Shown here piece by piece: positions 25,261 to 36,853 of a stretch of DNA of 64,000 nucleotides. The position numbers and the translations under genes are program-made. The stretch covers positions 138,556,475 through 138,620,474 of the forward strand of contig CM035806.1 of assembly GCA_020466095.1 (NCBI GenBank). The letters are read 5' to 3'. This DNA comes from Chlorops oryzae. Its lineage: Eukaryota > Arthropoda > Insecta > Diptera > Chloropidae. The stretch's first letter is position 1. Each line of letters starts with the position of its first letter. Below the pieces are notes generated by a model that was not told where the DNA came from, made no database searches, and was given only the letters and a program-made list of their open reading frames with translations.

Positions 25261-25499
25261 ATAATAATTATGACATCGATTTTTTTTTCAAAAAAATCAT
25301 TTGGCTTAAAGTGCTCTAGGGACACATGAGATACACCAAAGTTATTGAATTTAGACGAAATTTCCAAACAACAAAAACAATGCAAAAATTAGCAAAAAAA
25401 AAAAAAAAACACTCATACCACGCCGTATACTAGCGTATATATAACATAACAGCCCATACTTCGCATACATACATAAAAATTTTTGCAAATAGGCCATTT

Positions 25500-25800
25500 C
25501 GTTCGCAAGAATGCAAAGTCAATTTTTATTAATGATTTTGAAAATAAATATCAGAAATAATTATTATTTTTCAATCTCAACATAAAAATCAAGAAATAAG
25601 ACTTATTCTATGATTTATAAATAAGTCTCACAATTTAAGACATATTTTTCAAGTTTTTTTATAAAAATCTGAAATAAGTCTTATTTCGTAAGATTTAAAA
25701 TAAAATGATAAAATGAGATTTATTTTTCAATTTCCTTCAAAAAAATTTTAAATAATTATTCAATTTCAATTTTTATAATAAATCTTATAACACAATGATA
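25500..25800. repeat. Additional copy of AATAAGACTTATT repeat
   Basis: Shares the same phrases and order as 24950-25230 (TTATTCTATGATTTATAAATAAG, then a TTCAATTTTT-type spacer). It is thus a direct partial repeat about 580 bp downstream. Non-coding. Confidence 0.6.
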
Positions 25801-26390
25801 CAGCGTTTCGACACTTTTTTTTCTAATGGTTATTTTATTTTAGCTTAGGGCTCCCTCATTCTAAAAGGTCATTGGTTTGATGGATTTAAGTAGCGTTTCC
25901 GAGATATGGCCCAAAATGTGAAAAAAGTCAATTTTCTCTACTTTGCGACATATTTAGGGCCATAACTCAATTACCGTGTAAGCGCATATACCTAAATTGG
26001 AAAGGTGGAGACCGTGCGCAAATTTTAAGTGCCTAAACGCCAGCGTACGACTATAATTGTGGCTCCTATGAAATCAGAAAGGCCATTTTTCGCTCATATT
26101 TTCACTTTTTTTTTCACTCAATTATCGAGCCATATCTTAGCAAGCAGTGCAAATTATCCCAATATTAGGCAAAACAATTTTTGCGAGAACCGTAACGATT
26201 ATTTAAAGCCACAGAACTCGACGATCGGATGACAAATGTGAAAGTTAAAAGCAAAAAACTGCATTTTTATACCCAGCGTAAGCGGGGTATATTAGTTTTG
26301 TGCAAATCTTGTAACAGGGAGAACTAAGCTCCGGAGATATAGAAAAATATATACAGAAATGATCAGGATCAAAAACTGAATCGATTTAGA

Positions 26391-26472
26391 CATGTCCGTC
26401 TGTCCGTCCGTCCGTCTGTCCGTCTGTCCGTCTGTCCGTCTGTCCGTCCGTCCGTCTGTCCGTCCGTCCGTG
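26391..26472. repeat. GTCY (GTCC/GTCT) microsatellite
   Basis: About twenty tetramer units of GTCC or GTCT, the hallmark simple repeat of DINE-1-like elements. The minus-strand frame reads as Arg/Thr/Asp/Gly repeats and is not a protein. Confidence 0.95.
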
Positions 26473-26759
26473 GTCGGATCTCCTCCGAAACGGCTGGACC
26501 AATCAACTCGAAATTTGGCACACAGCTATATCGGGATCCGAGTATGATCCTAAGTAAAAATGGGAGACATCCGCCCACAGCCACGCCCACAAATTAATAT
26601 AATGTGTTTTCAGTAAAATGCTTGTAACTTGCGAACCACTCAACACATTCCATTGATATTTGGTGTACTGGTAAACTTCGAAAAGGGACACATCCTGGCA
26701 AAAAATGGACGCCGCCCTCCTCGAGCCACGCCCACAAATAAGCCCAAAAATAAGGGCTT

Positions 26760-27390
26760 ATCGTAACTTGTGAAGTAAAAGGCGTAGAAGCTGCAAATTC
26801 GCAGCATAAGTTCACCAAGGCGAATGAAAGGTGTAGGAACAAAAATTTATGTAGCCCGCCCACTGACACGCCCACAAATGAAGATTTTTCGTAACTTCCG
26901 AAGTAAAAGGCGTAGAAGCTTCAAATTCGCAACATAGGTTCACCAAGGCGAATGAAAGGTGTAGAAAAATATTTTATGTGGCCCGCCCACTGCCACGCCC
27001 GCAAATGAAGATTTTTCGTAACTTCCGAACTAAAAGGCGTAGAAGCTTCAAATTCGCAACATAGGTTCACCAAGGCGAATGAAAGGTAAAGAAAAATATT
27101 TAATGTGGCCCGCCCGCTGCCACGCCCACAAATGAAGATTTTTCGTAACTTCCGAAGTAAAAGGCGTAGAAGCTTCAAATTCGCAACATAGGTTCACCAA
27201 GGCGAATGAAAGGTGTAGAAAAATATTTTATGTGGCCCGCCCACTGCCACGCCCACAAATGAAGAATTTTTCGTAACTTCCGAAGTAAAAGGCGTAGAAG
27301 CTTCAAATTCGCAACATAGGTTCACCAAGGCGAATGAAAAGTGTAGGGAAATAATTTGTGTGGCCCTCCCACTGGCACGCTCACAAATAG
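26760..27390. repeat. 127-bp minisatellite, about five units
   Basis: The word CGTAACTTCCGAAGTAAAAG (first unit variant) starts units near 26762, 26890, 27017, 27144 and 27272, that is every 127-128 bp. The middle units are nearly identical, while the first and last have diverged. Each unit carries AGGTTCACCAAGGCGAATG and CCACGCCCACAAATGAAG. The inverted copy at 33143-34176 has a comparable array. Confidence 0.9.
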
Positions 27391-27475
27391 AGAAGCAAAA
27401 TATAGTGCGCTGATAATGTCGGGACGCTGGGTATTTCAAAGTCGGGCTTGACCGACTTTAGCTTTCTTACTTGTT

Positions 27476-28162
27476 ATTTTTTAAAAACTTGGGTATTTGA
27501 ACTAACGAAATTTTAAATATTAATGAAATAAAAGAGCTTTAAAACTAATTATATAAGTATATTTTAGACCGTTTCACATTTTCAATTTTTTCGAAATGAA
27601 AATGGGGACATTTTTTTTTCGAAATCTATTAAAAAAAAAAACAAAAATTTTGGTATATAAAACTTTTATAGTTTCGAAGGTTTAGACGTCGCGCAAATTC
27701 GGTAAAGCTTTTTGCCTAAAAAAAGGAGATTTTGAAAAATTAGGAAAAACATTGCATTACTAATTTTATAATAACTCTTGACTCGTTTGTCCGATTTGAG
27801 TATAGTCTTATATAGCTTATTTTAAAGGCAATTAAATTTACCAGATTCCCTCCTTGGGCATAGAGACATTTTGATAATAATTTTAGTGCCTACAAGCGTT
27901 CAAAGTTCATTTATCATAAAATTTCGAGAAACATTTTAGCTACATGGAGTCATTTAAAAATTCTTTTAAAAAATTTTGGATCAGTTTTTAGTTTATATTT
28001 GAATGCAGATTAATGAACAATTTTATGAGGAAGATTTTGATGTGCCACAAGCCTATTAAAATAATTTATTTTAGCAAATATTTAGAAATTGAACTAAATT
28101 GAAAAAGTGGAAAAAATTTATTTATCACAACAATGCGTTTTATTTAAAATTTGATACAATAG
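27476..28162. other. AT-rich, nothing identified
   Basis: Between two HINE elements. No gene, no complete repeat and no splice-flanked exon could be recognised. Confidence 0.5.
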
Positions 28163-29039
28163 TTTTTATACCCGACACACTCTGTATCGAGGGTATATTG
28201 CGTTTGTGCGGTTGTATGTAACACCCGGAACCAGTCGAGATAGACCATACAAAATGTATATAGAAATGATCAGCGTCACCAGGAGATTCGATTTAGCCAT
28301 GTCCGTCTGTCTGACCGTCTGTCTGTCTGTCTGTCTGCTTGTATACAGTTTTCTTATCGAAGGAGTTGAGCTATCTTGATGAAATTTGGTATGCGTACTT
28401 ACAGGCCCATGAGTAAGAACAAGTTCGAGAATGGACCCGATCGGACCATTTTTAAGGGTACCTCTAGTACTAGGGTCTGTTATGAAAATCACAAAAACTG
28501 CTCCAAAACCGATGTTTTACAAGATATATTGATGAAATTTGGCATTTGAACATATTTTAGGCCAATTAATGTGATTTACAAAAATTAGAAAAATGGGCGT
28601 GGCAGAAGGGCGTTTTTCGAAAATTGTCTCCTACACCCGAAATTCAAATGGGACTTGAACGAAAATTGGCCCTTATGCTTCCTTTGTAGCCTTAAACATC
28701 CTTCCAAAAAATTTCCTTGATCGGTCCATTTTTAAGGGTACATCCAGTACTAGGGTCTGTCACAAAAATCTTAAAACTGCCCCAAAATCTGACTTTTTCC
28801 AAATATTTTAATGAAACTTAGAATATGCGCGTATATTTAAGCCCCCGATTAGAATTCCGAAAAATTGGAAAAGTGGGCGTGACAAAGGGGCGGTTTTCAT
28901 TAAGAAATTAAACAAAAGTCGGTGTATGGGGCACCTTATGGCCTTAAACAACTCCTGATATTAAAAATTATTTGAAGATGTGTGTCTGTGTCGGGTATTC
29001 TGTTGTCAGGCTCGCCTAACTATAACACCCTTACTTGTT
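28163..29039 (+). mobile_element. HINE/DINE-1-like element, family B, near-complete
   Basis: Begins TTTTTATACCCGACACACTC with a subterminal inverted repeat (CTGTATCGAGGGTATA). It then has AACCAGTCGAGATAGACC, ATGATCAGCGTCACC, a short GTCT microsatellite (28303-28338), several internal blocks marked CTAGTACTAGGGTCTG and GGGCGTGGCAGAAGG, and the end GTCAGGCTCGCCTAAC..CCCTTACTTGTT. The last nine bases are shared with family A. Non-coding. Confidence 0.75.
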
Positions 29040-29128
29040 TTATTAGTGTTTGGATGTGTTTTATGAAACTCAACAACTTGTAAAATTTCGTTCTGTTGCT
29101 CTTCGTCCTTTGTTAATGTGTTGTTTAA

Positions 29129-30297
29129 CCCTGGATGGCTACTCTTCGTCGAATCGACGAAGCACTTTCATTTTATTTCGCATAAGGAGCAGTGCTGTCG
29201 AAATGATTACTATAGTAGTTTTTTTGCTCCTTTTTGTCTTGCCGTACTACTTTACTACTCCTTTCGCTAACGTACTACTATTTGGTTGTAAATAAATTTT
29301 GTAACAGCTTCTTTGTGTGGTGCTAATTAACTATCTGGAAAGCCTATATTATTATATATACTATAAGTACGGTGACGATAAATTGAAATTGAATTGGGTT
29401 TAACCCCTGCCCCCCCCCCCTCCCCCTTTGCCACGGGCCTGCTCAAAAGGGTTTTGCTGGTATATTTTGAAATGCGTTCGTCGTTGACGAAGAGTTAGCC
29501 AAAAATTGAGAAAAGTGAGCGATGGCAAAGGGTAGTTTTCATAAAGTCAATAGCTTTCAGGGACTAAAAGCGGTTATGTTTTGCCAATATTCCGATTAAT
29601 GTTTAAAGAACTTCGATTAGAACATAAGCTGACGATGAATCAAGGAGCTATATTATTCCAGCAGGCATTTTGCCTGCTAAATAAAGCCATTGAGCTTGTT
29701 TATGATTAGAAATTTTGTTGTTTTAGTCCAAACTAACGAACTTGTTAGATAATATGACGGTACCTTATGATATTTGTCCTTTCGTAAGTTCGTATGTTTA
29801 AACTGGATGGTAAATTTTGTCATAGAATACGACGATTATCAATTTAGCATTTTCTTTCAGCCAGTAAGGAGCAAGAATGTCATTTTGTTTAAAGCTTGAA
29901 AATGATAAGCCTCAATAGTGTATTTTCGTTAGCGTCCTTTTTGTCTATTGACGTAGCTATTTACGACTCCTTTCAGGCAAACTACAAAAAAAAATTTTGG
30001 TTTTACGCATTAATTATTGTAAGAAAAAAGCTTCTTTGCCCATTTTGAGCCCTAATAACTATGTTCTGGAAGACCTATATGCATATACTATAAGTACGGT
30101 AGACGATAAATTGGAAATTGTTAATTAAGCTTTCGGTTTAACCTCTCCAAACGCCACCCCCCTCCCCCTGCAGCACGTTGGCCTGCTCAAAAGGGTTTAA
30201 TGCAAACTGGTAAACGTAGTTTGAAAATGTACGATTCGTCGATTCGACGAAGAGTAGCCATAAATCGTACTAATAAATATAGTGTAGCCATCCAGGG
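29129..30297. mobile_element. piggyBac-like TTAA element, non-autonomous
   Basis: Inverted ends CCCTGGATGGCTACTCTTCG (left) and the complement at the right (TAGCCATCCAGGG, preceded by GATTCGACGAAGAG) are each bordered by TTAA (29125-29128 and 30298-30301). The CCCT start plus TTAA duplication matches the piggyBac superfamily. The interior contains a hAT-like end (CAGTGCTGTCGAAATG at 29193) and an imperfect internal direct duplication. No transposase frame. Confidence 0.75.
29190..29650. repeat. Direct duplication, copy 1 (29 kb)
   Basis: Blocks ACTATAAGTACGGTGACGAT, CCTCCCCCTTTGCCACGGGC and CTGCTCAAAAGGGTTT recur in the same order at 29930-30430. Small indels and substitutions are scattered through both copies. 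One boundary lies outside the right TTAA end, so the duplication is not confined to the transposon. Confidence 0.7.
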
Positions 30298-30430
30298 TTA
30301 ATATTTTTATAAGTCCAATAGCTCGTTCAGCGGGATCGTTAACAACGCTTATGTTTTGAACAATTTCCCGCATTTGTTTGAAGCTCTCGTTAGTGGACCA
30401 GCTCGACGGATGCAATGCAAGGAAGCTATA
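29930..30430. repeat. Direct duplication, copy 2 (29 kb)
   Basis: Second copy of the block above, with the matching order: TCCTTTTTGTCTATTGACGT, ACTATAAGTACGGTAGACGA, CCTCCCCCTGCAGCACG, CTGCTCAAAAGGGTTT, and a tail GGAAGCTATATATAT corresponding to GGAGCTATATTATT in copy 1. Confidence 0.7.
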
Positions 30431-32250
30431 TATATATTATATATATATACATAGTAAAAAGGAAAACGAAAAAAATCACGAAAATCAAACGAGCTTTAAA
30501 TTAGATGCTTGCCAAGATTATCCCGTTTTAATTGTCTGTGTGTGTACGTGATAGCCATTTCCCGAAAAAGTTTTTGGAAACTTTTTAGATGTCCCAGTAG
30601 TAAATGGGATAATCCCAGCAACCATTCTGTGTCCTAAAAGGCTCATATATGACTCCTAATTGGAGTCGGAAGCCCTCATAATAAACTCCTTTGGGAGTCT
30701 AAAACAGCGTGTTTCTCTTCTTGCAAAGGTCGTCTTATATGAGTCCGAAGTCATATAACGATGGAAAAAATATTGGAGTCATATATGACTCTTTCCGCTC
30801 TCAAATCTGACTCTTACTTACGCTCAAATTAGAGCCATATGTGACTCCTTCCGCACTCATATTTATGAGTTTACAAATAAAAAGACTTTTTGAGTGATAT
30901 TTTTAATGGTTTGCTATAAAAAAAAATGTGTTGATAGATACACGCACATTTCTCGATTTTTACGTATTTATAATGTCAAATAATATTTTCAATGTCCATT
31001 TCTCTCTCCAGTGTGGGATTTGAACCTCGGAAATCTCGCTTTCTAGTCGTGTGCTCACTCGAAATTTTTTTCGTTTATTTTAAATTCAAAAAAAAAAATG
31101 TATTTTATTTTTCGTATTTTCGACATATTTCGGAGCGCTCCGAAAATTTTTGCTAGGTAAATTTCTATTTTTATTTCTTGAATGTATTTCCATTCAGCTT
31201 TATTTTTACCTTTTTTTTTAAAACATCACATTATCCTTTTGAATTTCTATGCGTGCACTTAGTTTTAAAAAATCTTCATTCGAATACGCGATCGGAAGAA
31301 TACTTCAACATACGTTTCTGAATGTTCCCTGCAGTAACGAGTGAATCAATTATTCCAAATAGAGGAGATCCTAGGGATAGTAGGTCAATTCGAAATTCTA
31401 ATATTCGAAGATCGAAAAAGATCGATTTTGTGCCCATTTCGAATTCAATAATCGAATACTTAATTTATAATTTTTAATATACTTCGTATATTAAGAGAAA
31501 ATAGTCGTGGCGTATAGGTGACTCGTATCGGAGTAGTTTGAATGTAATTGCAATCAATGTGGGGTTGATAATTGCTTAAGTAAATAAACATGTACGTGTT
31601 AAAACACATTAAGGCCCGTTCGCCATTCGTGCTCGCCGTGAACTGTTTTACTAATTAGCTGGGTTTTCATGCGTTTCTCTTCACCAAAAAAAAAAAAACA
31701 AACCAAAAATTATTCTCAAAGAAACATGTGATGTTATAGTCCGACAATATATGCCTATACATAGACATAATAAATTGGTTCCATTTTAAATATAATGACA
31801 TATTGATAAATGAAATATCTTGATATTGGCAAATACCAGAAGCGATTTTTTATAAAGGCCATGCCCAATTCCGTATTTAAATAATATCTAAAAACAAATC
31901 ATAGCAGCTCATGAGTCGACTTTCATTCAATTCCTTGGTGCATTTTTTAAGGAGTAGAATTTTTTCTTAACTGCGCTTCTGTCACGGCCCCTTTTCCAAA
32001 TTTTGAAAATAAAATCAAAAGGACATAAACACATAAAACAAAAAAAAAAAGCACAAATTTTAAATTGCATTGAAATATCCGACTGAATGCATCTTTTGGG
32101 TGGTCCTTTACTTTTTTTTACACACCTCAGGTGTACAAAGGTAGATGTAACCAAAGTTCTCAAGCAAGTCCGTTATCTCGCTCAATGGCGTAGTGAGGCA
32201 TTTCGCCGCCCCGGGTTCAATAGAGGAAATGCTGACCCCAAGCCCTAAAT
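30302..32250. other. No gene seen; ATATGACTC-type imperfect repeats
   Basis: At 30630-30870 the words ATATGACTC, GGAGTC and GACTCCTTCCGC-like text recur six or more times in both orientations. The rest is AT-rich without a recognisable gene. The ORF at 31927-32163 (-) has no domain. Confidence 0.5.
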
Positions 32251-32252
32251 AA

Positions 32253-32665
32253 AACAAGTAAGGGTATTATAGTGAGGCGAACCTGACAATAGAATACCCG
32301 ACACAGACACATATCGCACACTAATCACTAAACCGGCACAATTCAAAATTTTTTCAATAAATTTTTTCATGTTCGTCAACACTTTACTGCAGGAAAATGA
32401 GCACTTGGAAATTTAACATTGATATTTATTGATTCTCCAGTTAATTAAGAATAATATAAATTTAGAAAAGAAATTGTTTTTACAGGCGTCGAGAGTTATT
32501 TGCTGTTTGCCCGAGAAATGCAAAATTTTGAGTTGTGCCGATTTAGTGATTAGTGTGCGATATGTTCAAATAATTTTTAATATCAAGAAGTGTTTAAGGT
32601 CATAAGGGCCCCATATACCGACTTTTGTTAAATTTCTTTATGAAAACTGCCTCTCACTTCTCTGA
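32253..32665 (-). mobile_element. HINE family B fragment interrupted by a MITE
   Basis: AACAAGTAAGGGTATTATAG starts the family B terminus, and the sequence runs normally to GACACAGACACATAT. The 245-bp MITE (32315-32559) intervenes, and the element resumes at ATGTTCAAATAATTTTTAAT as in the uninterrupted copy near 49000. It stops near 32665. The uninterrupted copy provides an empty-site comparison. Confidence 0.85.
32315..32559. mobile_element. CGCACACTAATC MITE, copy 2
   Basis: A 245-bp inverted-repeat element, CGCACACTAATCACTAAACC to TTTAGTGATTAGTGTGCG. Orientation is opposite to copy 1 at 21341-21584. It is flanked by ATAT (32311-32314 and 32560-32563), and comparison with the intact HINE near 49000 shows ATAT as the duplicated target. 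Non-coding. Confidence 0.9.
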
Positions 32666-33142
32666 GTAATGGCACATTCAAGGAATTCCAAAAGCAAGAA
32701 TAATCTCTATTGTTCTTCTTTGTTTTTCTTTTCAGTTTTTCTCACCCTCCTTGCTCAGGCAGAGTTCAACGACTTTCAGGAAAGTTTTTTTGAAGGATTT
32801 CGGGAGTTTTCTTAAGTTTTGATTTTTTTTTTTCATAACTTTTGCCAATCATTCAACTTTAAGCGAAAGATTCAAGAAGAAAGCGAAAAAAATATTTTGA
32901 AAAAATTTTTCGCTCAAGATTTTTTAAAATTTTATTTTAACGACCAAAAAATGCTCAGTTCGTTTAATTTTTAAGGTTTTTAAATTGCTAATCTTTTGTT
33001 TTCTCAAATGTGAAATTCCAAAATAAATTTAAAAAAATGTATGTCCGATAACCTGTCGTAAATGTTAGTGCCTTAGATCTAAGTTATAGTAACAATTGTG
33101 TTATGATTTATAACCAAATAAATAATTAAATAAATAAACAAA

Positions 33143-34176
33143 AACAAGTAAGAAAGCTAAAGTCGGTCAAGCCCGACTTTGAAATACCCAGCGTCCCGAC
33201 ATTATGAGCGCACTATGTTTTGCTTCTCTATTTGTGGGCGTGGCAGTGGGCGAGCCACATAAATTATTTCCCTACACCTTTCATTCGCCTTGATGAACCT
33301 ATGTTGCGAATTTGAAGCTTGTACGCCTTTTACTTCGGAAGTTACGAAAAATCTTAATTTGTGGGCGTGGCAGTGGGCGGGCCACATACAATTTTTTCTT
33401 ACACCTTTCATTCGCCTTGATGAACCTATGTTGCGAATTTGCAGCTTCTACGCCTTTTACTTCGGATTTACGAAAAATCTTCATTTGTGGGCGTGGCAGG
33501 GGGCGGGCCAGTTAAATTTTTTCCCTACACCTTTCATTTGCCTTGGTCAACCTATGTTGCGAATTTGAAGCGTCTACGCCTATTAATTCGGAAGTTACGA
33601 AAAAATCTCCATTTGTGGGCGTGGCAGTGGGCGGGCCATATAAATTTTTTTCCTACACCTTTCATTCGCCTTGGTCAACCTATGTTGTGAATTTGAAGCT
33701 TCTACGCCTTTTACTTCACAAGTTACGATAAGCCCTTATTTGTGGGCGTGGCTCACGGAGGGCGGCGTCCATTTTTTTCCAGGATATGTCCCTTTTCGTA
33801 GTTTACCAGTACACCAAATATCAATGGAATGTGTTGAGTGGTTCGCAAGTTACATTTTACTGAAAACACATTATATTCATTTGTGGGCGTGGCAGTGGGC
33901 GGATGTCTCCCATTTTTACTTAGGATCATACTCGGATCCCGATATACCTGTGTACCAAATTTCGACTTGATTGGTCCAGCCGTTTCGGAAGAGATCCGAC
34001 CACGGAGGACGGACGGACAGACGGACGACGGACGGACGGACAGACGGACATGTCTAAATCGATTCAGTTTTTGTTCCTGATCATTTCTATATATATTTGT
34101 CTATATCTCCGGAGCTTAGTTCTCCCTGTTACAAGATTCGCACAAAACTAATATACCCCGCTTACGCTGGGTATAA
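33143..34176 (-). mobile_element. HINE/DINE-1-like element, family A, copy 2 (inverted)
   Basis: Reverse-complement counterpart of 26264-27475. It opens AACAAGTAAGAAAGCTAAAG with the AAGTCGGTCAAGCCCGACTT hairpin, then about four 125-bp minisatellite units with GTGGGCGTGGCAGTGGGCGG. The GGAC(A/G)GAC microsatellite follows near 34008-34048, and the element closes with CCCGCTTACGCTGGGTATAA. The two copies lie head-to-head across 5.7 kb and could form a large hairpin. ORFs 33202-34080 on both strands are repeat translations. Confidence 0.75.
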
Positions 34177-35670
34177 TTAGCAGAAAAGGCGCAGAAAGCT
34201 GCGCTGTTAGTGTGCTTCTCTTATTTTGGATAACATTTCTCTTAAAGGCTTCGCCTCAGTTCGGTAATAAATGCCCGCGGAAATTCTTAGGCTATTTCGC
34301 CAAGGAAAAAAAAGGTATCGTAAAAATGTTCTAAGGATTCCTGACGGCATAAACAGCTGATTTAAATTTAAATTTGAATTTAAGTTTCGAAATGGAAACT
34401 TATTTGTAAGTATTGTTAAGACACCTTCAAACTATTTTTACATCAACTGTCACTTTTCTGCGAGAAACAATTCAACTTCAATTATTTCTGCTAGGAAAGC
34501 CTGGTATTTTATGGTACTTTTTTACCGAACTGAGGCCAGCCGTGAGAAATGCCGCATGAAATTTCTGTCAAGAATTTTCCGAAGCTTTTTTATATGGAAT
34601 TTTTCATTCCTAGCCGAACTGGGGCCTTAGCTTAAAAGGAATAGTAAAAAAAAATCGACATTCGGGGTAAACCCGTTTGTTTATGCCACAAATTTCAATT
34701 GGTCGTCCGACCAAATAATGGGGCAATGGGAAATCTTTCGAAGATAAGAAGAAAAAACCAACCACTTACCATTCGAATTGCACTGCGATGCTGATGCTGA
34801 CTTCGGATGATATTGAGCATATAGTAATATAGTGGACACTTACAACAACAACCGAAATCCGTGGTGAACTAGTGATGCTATAATTTTTTGAGTACTCACT
34901 GAAATTTATAACTCAACATACTTGCGTTGAAATTTTTTAATGTTTTCTTGTTAATGTAAAACGATTTTAGTTTTTTATGATAGTTTATGCAATTCTGAAC
35001 CCTTTTCCTTCAGAAGAGCTCCAAAAATGTATAGTTTATGCATTCTATTTATCATGATATGTAATAAGTACTTGAGCCACTAGTTATGTATCGAGCAATT
35101 TTAGTTATGATATCACTGAATATTGCATATCAGCTGTTCTGTGGTGGAATCCAAACTTTTTAAGAATCGGTCATATTCGGCGCATGAGTACTCTGATTTA
35201 GCGTTCCTCAATAATATGAGCAAAACTTTATCTAATTATTTTTAATTGTATAAAACTAACATATTTTACTGAAAAATAAAATGAGTTCTTATGAAAAACC
35301 ATTGATTATTACTTATGCATATCTGATTTTTAACAAAAATTTTAGTTCATGTTACAAGATTATAAAATATTTGTTAGACCGGAACCGGAATTTTCAGGGG
35401 GCGTGCTACGTTTTTGATTTTTCCATAATAATGCATGCACAGGGGGCCTACTTCAATTCAACACACACGTTTTTTGCCAAGTTCCATCTATAGTACTATA
35501 TGGTTAGAAGTAAGGGTTAGTAATGCGAGTAGTCGCATTAAGAATATTCACCACTTCGGAAGTACTGCAGACGTAGTGAATTTTCCGGCTGGGGTTGGAT
35601 ACTTTTCGGGCCGATTTGATGCTTATTTGGCTACGAAAGAAAAGATGTTGGTGGCAACGCTGAGCACTGA
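34177..35670. other. No gene seen; possible TCAGTTCGG MITE
   Basis: GCCTCAGTTCGGTAATAAAT near 34254 has complements near 34518-34536 (TTTTTTACCGAACTGAGGC) and 34610-34628 (AGCCGAACTGGGGCC). This hints at one or two small inverted-repeat elements between 34244 and 34632, without clear target duplications. Nothing else is recognised up to the hAT stack. Confidence 0.4.
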
Positions 35671-35752
35671 TCGCCAGTCAGTGCTGTCGTGTTTGTATCT
35701 TAGAAAATAGAAAAATGCTTATAAAAAGGTACTTATTATAAAATACACGGAT

Positions 35753-36225
35753 CAGTGCTGTCGTTTTCAATTTAGGTTTAGTAACTCGAGAGTTGGAGGA
35801 ACAATTCCATTAGATTGCATGAGAAAGAAAGAGAAGCGCAGAACATTTAACAAACAACCGTCTTTTTTCTTCGCTCGTCTTTCTCTACTTACTTAATTGT
35901 TTCAGAACATTTGTTCGTCTGTCTGACTCTCGACTAATCTAACTTGTTGTTTTTAGTACTATTTTGGCATATTTTGTAGTACTTTTATGAAATCAAATAA
36001 TATGGGTGGGATATATAATTTTTTAACGATGTTTTATTTTCTTTCTTCGAAACAAATTATTATGTATAGTTTTCGTTTTTTAAGAAAATATGTTTGACGT
36101 ATACTTGTTTTCTTATATATAGATTTTCATTTTTCCAAAACTGTAGTAATATCTGTATTTTTGTAGTGTAGTAGTATGGGTGACGAAACTGAAATACTAC
36201 AATTGTAGTACTTCCGACAGCACTG
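35753..36225. mobile_element. hAT-0: non-autonomous hAT within hAT-1
   Basis: A 473-bp element, CAGTGCTGTCGTTTTC to CTTCCGACAGCACTG, with a perfect 8-bp duplication ACACGGAT (35745-35752 and 36226-36233). Its terminal ten bases are the same as those of hAT-1, so both belong to one family or closely related families. It inserted near the left end of hAT-1. Non-coding. Confidence 0.9.
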
Positions 36226-36255
36226 ACACGGATTATATTGAAAAAAAAAGCCAAT

Positions 36256-36543
36256 GAGGCCTTCTACACTAGGCAACTTTAGTTGCGCAACTAATATCGA
36301 ATTCTCTTTTGGAGTTGCTTTCGTGTCTACATGGGCCAGCAACTCGAGTTGCTCGATCATCAAAAACAGCCCCGACGCCATTTTCACGTTTGAAAGTAAG
36401 AAAGAGATGCACAAAGCGTATCGCACAAAATTGCCTGTACGAGCAACTCGCGACAGCAATTTTCCCCTTACCTTCCCCGTACCTCGTCTCTTCCAACAAA
36501 TTCGCGAGTTGCGCAACTAAAATTGATTTGTGTAGAAGGCCTC
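36256..36543. mobile_element. MITE with GAGGCCTTCTACAC ends
   Basis: Inverted ends GAGGCCTTCTACAC and GTGTAGAAGGCCTC, with a further inner match TTAGTTGCGCAACT. AAT is found on both flanks (36253-36255 and 36544-36546). The interior is rich in GAGTTGC/GCAACTC words, giving open frames on both strands (129 aa -, 88 aa +) that are not considered genes. Confidence 0.8.
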
Positions 36544-36853
36544 AATAGAAGAGAAAACAAGAGCACTCTAGGGGCTTTCATTTGAAATCGTCGAAAACTC
36601 GCAAAACAAGAAGGCCAAAATATGAATGAATGAAATTTTGTATGAAAAATTGTACACTTTCTTGCTTTTTCAATCTTTTCACTTTTAAGTGAATGCCCAA
36701 ATTGTTTTTTTCTGAATTTTAAAACCAGATAAATATATGCGAGTAAAAAAGTTTTCGTATGCCTACCAGACATTTGATTTTCACCGCAAAATGAAGCTAT
36801 AACAAAATATATTTAGAACCAAAAGGTAGTACGTGAATAATAGAATTGAAGTA

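Larger units (their letters stand above)
26264..27475 (+). mobile_element. HINE/DINE-1-like element, family A, copy 1
   Basis: Starts TTTTTATACCCAGCGTAAGC with a short subterminal inverted repeat (GCGTAAGCGGGGTATA). It then has a TTGTGCAAATCTTGTAACAG block, a GTCY microsatellite (26391-26472) and a 127-bp minisatellite (about 26760-27390). It ends with the hairpin AAGTCGGGCTTGACCGACTT and the terminus TTACTTGTT. This block order matches non-autonomous Helentron-type elements (DINE-1/HINE). A second copy is inverted at 33143-34176. The ORFs across it are repeat translations. Confidence 0.75.

Noticed and set aside
26369..27439. Chain of minus-strand ORFs with 'LSFALVNLCCEFEASTPF' repeats
   Set aside because: The repeated peptide is simply the 127-bp minisatellite translated; the same peptides appear in the inverted copy at 33290-33731.
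36127..36548. Overlapping ORFs on both strands, up to 129 residues
   Set aside because: They lie across hAT-0, a MITE and their junctions, with GCAACTC/GAGTTGC inverted words; no transposase or host domain.
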